Shown here in pieces: positions 32,131 to 34,955 of a stretch of DNA of 34,955 nucleotides. The notes below the pieces were generated by a model. The model did not search any database. It saw only the letters and a program-made list of their open reading frames with translations, and was not told where the DNA came from. Location: contig CAZOZK010000002.1 of the NCBI GenBank assembly GCA_964584245.1, positions 1 to 34,955 on the forward strand, given 5' to 3'. Both the position numbers and the translations under genes were made by a program. The stretch is from CAZOZK01 sp964584245 (GTDB lineage: Bacteria > Patescibacteriota > Microgenomatia > UBA1400 > PJMF01). Numbering within the stretch: the stretch's first letter is position 1; each line of letters opens with the position of its first letter.

Positions 32131-32329
32131 AGTTAAAAAATCTCTAAAAACCAGATATGAACAAAGAATACAGCATTGCCTGTGCTTGATGCAAGCAGGA
32201 AAGTGGGGATTGGGAGGTTTAGCTTGTAAGTGCGAACTCAGGACAGTTGCACTGGACTAGTTAGATGTTAGAATCAGATCAGGTGATGCGCTGTTTTTAT
32301 CCTAGACTTTGTAGTGTATCCAATTAATC
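32131..32329 (+). promoter_or_regulatory. Divergent intergenic region with imperfect hairpin
   Basis: About 200 bases between the Cys-rich operon (minus) and the GT75-like gene (plus), so it should hold both promoters, though I see no strong two-box promoter. At 32179-32199 an inverted repeat can form an 8-bp stem (CCTG-CTTG / CAAG-CAGG) with a 2-base bulge and 3-base loop. No T-tract follows, so it is not an obvious terminator. It would sit upstream of, or within, the leader of the Cys-rich operon. Confidence 0.3.
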
Positions 32330-33424
32330 ATGCCAAAAATTTCATCAAAAAAATCACCAATGAAATCTGCAAAACCAGCAAAACCTCAAATTGCCATTGT
32401 CATCCCGACTATTCGTGAGCTGGATTTTTTGCAGGATTGGCAAGAGCAGTTTGATCGACCAGATGTGGTGCTTATTGTGTGCGAGGATCGTCCCAAAAAA
32501 TCTGTGCGCGTGCCCAAAATTGGTGCGGCGCAGTATCACTACTCGTGGAAAGAAATTGATGCGGATTTGGGCAAAAACAGTTGGATTATTCCCCGCAAGG
32601 TCTCGGCAATTCGTAACTATGGATTTTTGAAGGCGTTTGGGCTGGGTGTCGAGTACATTCTGACTTTAGATGATGATTGCTATCCGGTGCCAGGTCACAA
32701 CTGGGTGGATTTGCATGTGGCGAATTTGCAGTTGCGAACGCCGGCGCGCTGGACGAATACCAATCCTGACGCGCGGCATTTGTACACTCGCGGCATGCCG
32801 TATCTGAACCGTGTTGAGCAGCCAGTCATGCTCAGTCATGGGGTGTGGACGAATGTGTTGGATCATGATGCGCCGACTCATCTGCAGACCTTGCAGTTCC
32901 GCGCCGAGTTTGCCGAGCATTTTTTGCAGATAATCCCCAATGGCGCGTATTTTCCGCTTTGTTCGATGAACTTTGCCTTTCGCGCGCAGTTGCTGCCGCT
33001 GATGTATTTTCCACTGATGGGCGAGAATGCGTTTGGCGAAAAATGGGGTTTTGATCGTTTTGATGATATTTGGGCCGGCATTTTTGCCAAAAAAATCATG
33101 GATCACTTGGGACTGGGTGTGGTGAACGGCGCGCCGATGGTCGAGCACCGCAAGGCTTCGGATCCCTTTGTGAATCTGCAGAAGGAGGCGGCGGGGATTA
33201 CGGTGAATGAGGTGTTTTGGCAGAGAGTGGATGCTATTTCCTTGAAAGGAAACACAATTGTTGAGTGTTATCTGGAAATTGGAAAAGTAATTGGTACTAG
33301 TGATAATTGGGATTTAAATACACTAAGTGATAGTGCAAAAATCACAACAAAAAATTATTTTGTAAAATTAGGCCAGGCAATGTGTATATGGGCAAAATTA
33401 TTTTCTAGCAGCACCAGCAGCTGA
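32330..33424 (+). CDS. GT75-like protein: reversibly glycosylated polypeptide / UDP-arabinopyranose mutase family
   Basis: 364 aa. The core matches plant RGP/UAM proteins along its length: IVIPTIRELDFLQDW at the start, LTLDDDC with the DDD motif at 114-116, TRGMPY with Arg154 where plant proteins have the RGYPF segment carrying the self-glycosylated Arg, LSHGVWTNVLDHDAPT, IPNGAYFPLCSMNFAF, FDDIWAGIFAKKIMDHLGLG, and HRKASDPFVNLQKE. In plants the family interconverts UDP-arabinopyranose and UDP-arabinofuranose; bacterial members are less known. The last 70 residues are not conserved in plant forms. It lies next to two glycosyltransferase genes, so it probably supplies or transfers a sugar for a surface glycan. 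Confidence 0.85.
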   Translation: MPKISSKKSPMKSAKPAKPQIAIVIPTIRELDFLQDWQEQFDRPDVVLIVCEDRPKKSVRVPKIGAAQYHYSWKEIDADLGKNSWIIPRKVSAIRNYGFLKAFGLGVEYILTLDDDCYPVPGHNWVDLHVANLQLRTPARWTNTNPDARHLYTRGMPYLNRVEQPVMLSHGVWTNVLDHDAPTHLQTLQFRAEFAEHFLQIIPNGAYFPLCSMNFAFRAQLLPLMYFPLMGENAFGEKWGFDRFDDIWAGIFAKKIMDHLGLGVVNGAPMVEHRKASDPFVNLQKEAAGITVNEVFWQRVDAISLKGNTIVECYLEIGKVIGTSDNWDLNTLSDSAKITTKNYFVKLGQAMCIWAKLFSSSTSS

Positions 33425-33431
33425 ATAAGTG

Positions 33432-34604
33432 CTACTGTATCAAATTAATGTCGTATAAGTTAAGTATTTTTGATTCGTACATTTTTCCGGTATATTTTTT
33501 ACTAAAAATATCGAGGCATTTTTGTCGAAGAGATATTTTTTCTTTTTCATCCAGAGAAATGTACCACAAGATTTTATTTGCTAATGAGATATGAGATTTA
33601 TTTTCAAAAAGCAAATTCTTGCTTATCTTTTTTAGGATTTCTAGCGTTGCTCCAGAGTTACTACCTATAACAGGTAAGCCATATGATAGGGCTTCTATAG
33701 TAGTATAGCCAAATGTTTCTAGATCTTGTGAAGGCATGATGAACAAATCAGATTCTGAAAACAAAATATCTTTTTCTTTATCATCAATAGTATGTATGAA
33801 ATGAACATTCTTGAATAATTTTTCATCTTCATATGTTATTAAAACCTCTTTGTACCAAATCAGAAAATCAACTGGGCTAGCAATGTAGCAAGTAAAATCG
33901 ATATCTTTCTTTTTTAATATTGAAAGGGCTTTTAGAAGGATTGGTAGGCCTTTTCTAGGTTCAGCTCGACCAATATTTAATAGTGTAATGCTTTTTTTAG
34001 CATTATTTTTGAATACAGTTTGTTTTTTGTTTTTTGAGATTAGAAATCCGGGAATTACAATTGTTTTTTTTACAAGTTTGATAGGAAAATTAGTTGCAAT
34101 GATTTTTTTTGAGTATTCGCTCAATGCAATAATTTTTGTTGCTTTTTTAATGATCAAAATCTGAAAGTAATGCAGAAGATATGTTTTGAAAATGAAAATA
34201 AAATTTTGTTGACTTGGTGATTTTAATGACTTTCTTTCTAAAAGTTCCGAGCCGTGAAATGTGTATATGATTTTAAATTTGAATATAAGATTTAGAAACA
34301 GAATCGGGATAGCAGCTGGCACAATCTGCAAATGAAAAATTAAATTGTCATTTTTATACCTAGTAAGTATTTGTTTGCAAGTAAGTAGCAGTAAAAAAAA
34401 TTGAAGGAATTTATGGCTACTCGTATTTTTAATTTCAACTACATTTGAATCAGAAAAATATGTTTTTGATAAATGACCAGAAAAGCCAACAATGACTGAT
34501 TGTATGTTATTTCTTTTTAGAATATGTGCTTGATTTTTGACATAGGTGGATACACCATCTTGTGCAAATTTTGCTAGAACAAAGACAATAACTTTCTTTT
34601 TCAT
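33432..34604 (-). CDS. Family 4 glycosyltransferase (GT-B fold)
   Basis: 390 aa. The N-terminal domain has FAQDGVSTYVKNQAHIL (acceptor side) and IYTFHGSELLERKS. The C-terminal donor domain has LLNIGRAEPRKGLPILLKAL, SDLFIMPSQDLETFGYTTIE, then ALSYGLPVIGSNSGA, i.e. the E-x7-E nucleotide-sugar motif of retaining GT4 enzymes. It transfers a sugar to a lipid-linked or polymer acceptor. The gene is visibly more AT-rich than most of the window, rich in Lys, Ile, Asn and Phe codons, which hints at a different origin. It converges on the GT75-like gene with a 7-base gap. Confidence 0.88.
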   Translation of the reverse strand: MKKKVIVFVLAKFAQDGVSTYVKNQAHILKRNNIQSVIVGFSGHLSKTYFSDSNVVEIKNTSSHKFLQFFLLLLTCKQILTRYKNDNLIFHLQIVPAAIPILFLNLIFKFKIIYTFHGSELLERKSLKSPSQQNFIFIFKTYLLHYFQILIIKKATKIIALSEYSKKIIATNFPIKLVKKTIVIPGFLISKNKKQTVFKNNAKKSITLLNIGRAEPRKGLPILLKALSILKKKDIDFTCYIASPVDFLIWYKEVLITYEDEKLFKNVHFIHTIDDKEKDILFSESDLFIMPSQDLETFGYTTIEALSYGLPVIGSNSGATLEILKKISKNLLFENKSHISLANKILWYISLDEKEKISLRQKCLDIFSKKYTGKMYESKILNLYDINLIQ

Positions 34605-34667
34605 CTGATCTGAATTCTAACACCGTTTACTAAAGAAACGAGTGTATTTTTTTGTATCACTTAATCA

Positions 34668-34673
34668 TATAAT
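34668..34673 (+). promoter_or_regulatory. -10 box (TATAAT) for the GT2 gene
   Basis: A perfect TATAAT overlaps the upstream ATG at 34672, so the ATG at 34684 (10 bases after the box) is the more likely start, with a leader of only a few bases. Confidence 0.4.
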
Positions 34674-34683
34674 GAGCTATTAT

Positions 34684-34955
34684 ATGAAAGTTGCGCAAAA
34701 CCTTACTGTTGGTGTCTGTGCCTCAAGAAGAGAACATTTTGAGAGAATTCTTGAAATGGTGGGCAGTCAGTCAGTCTATCCAAAAAAAATTATTATTGTA
34801 ACTACTTACGATTCGGTTGGTTTATTTAAATTAGTATTGATGTACTCTGAGATAGTAAGAAAATTATCTAAATTAACCAAAGTTACTATTATTCAAACAA
34901 ATTTTGGAAATATATCACACTCAAGAAATATGGTTTTGGAACATACTAAGACAAA
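34684..34955 (+). CDS. Family 2 (GT-A) glycosyltransferase, N-terminal part, cut by window end
   Basis: About 90 residues are visible and the frame stays open to the edge. LTVGVCASRREHFERILEMV followed by SQSVYPKKIIIVTTYDS is the first beta strand and helix of a GT-A fold, and IIQTNFGNISHSRNMVLEHT resembles the A-x-x-R-N segment of GT2 enzymes. The preferred start is ATG 34684; ATG 34672 in the same frame overlaps the -10 box. AT-rich like its GT4 neighbour, from which it diverges; the two are probably part of a glycan locus that continues beyond the window. Confidence 0.7.
   Translation, partial: MKVAQNLTVGVCASRREHFERILEMVGSQSVYPKKIIIVTTYDSVGLFKLVLMYSEIVRKLSKLTKVTIIQTNFGNISHSRNMVLEHTKT

Overview
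The window looks like a piece of a chromosome from an uncultivated Patescibacteria (Candidate Phyla Radiation) bacterium, perhaps close to Microgenomates. This placement is inference from gene content: T4SS-type pilins with a 'WTALGCIPT' segment, surface proteins with a 'GGGAGYYLTQVNQDVR' membrane anchor, a VirB4/TraG-like ATPase with a membrane N-terminus, an ATP-dependent DNA ligase, and tightly packed genes. UGA is used as a stop (for example in pth), so the glycine recoding of Gracilibacteria/Absconditabacteria does not apply. No stretch over 300 bases lacks a gene; the longest gap is about 200 bases (32131-32329).

Layout. 1-2820: end of an unknown gene, uppS, and two secreted pilin-like T4SS proteins on the minus strand. 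2938-6981: a SpoIID-type cell-wall protein with a long coiled coil, recF, a small acidic ORF and NAD(P)H-hydrate dehydratase (nnrD). 6990-12198: a small membrane protein, a Fic AMPylase, an ATP-dependent DNA ligase, a MurG/UgtP-like glycosyltransferase and pth. 12272-20305: a co-directional block with an MFS transporter, a GH3 (NagZ-like) enzyme, a fused Lgt-DUF192 protein, a low-complexity protein and a large T4SS-like ATPase. 20307-24605: two unknown genes, a MacA/MacB-type exporter in three genes, and a tRNA-Ile with the rare UAU anticodon. 24689-25654: an unrecognised protein.

25671-32130 is the most unusual part: four closely spaced minus-strand genes for Cys-rich, membrane-anchored surface proteins. 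Two of them carry long tandem arrays of a four-cysteine unit that begins with a vicinal Cys-Cys pair (9 and 7 copies). Both then share a second Cys-rich domain, a Pro/Thr linker and a near-identical C-terminal domain, which contains a 257-base block repeated exactly. A third has a 16-unit Thr-Pro spacer, two six-cysteine modules and a sortase-like C-terminus. 32330 to the end: a GT75-like (reversibly glycosylated polypeptide/UDP-arabinopyranose mutase) protein, an AT-rich GT4 glycosyltransferase and the start of a GT2 glycosyltransferase, probably the edge of a surface-glycan locus.

Most of the window concerns the envelope: lipid carrier (UppS), wall remodelling (SpoIID, GH3), lipoprotein maturation (Lgt), glycosyl transfer, export (MacAB-like), a pilus/secretion-like apparatus, and a Cys-rich cell-surface layer. 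Many genes have a -10 box ending about 6 bases before the ATG with no Shine-Dalgarno, which suggests widespread leaderless transcription.
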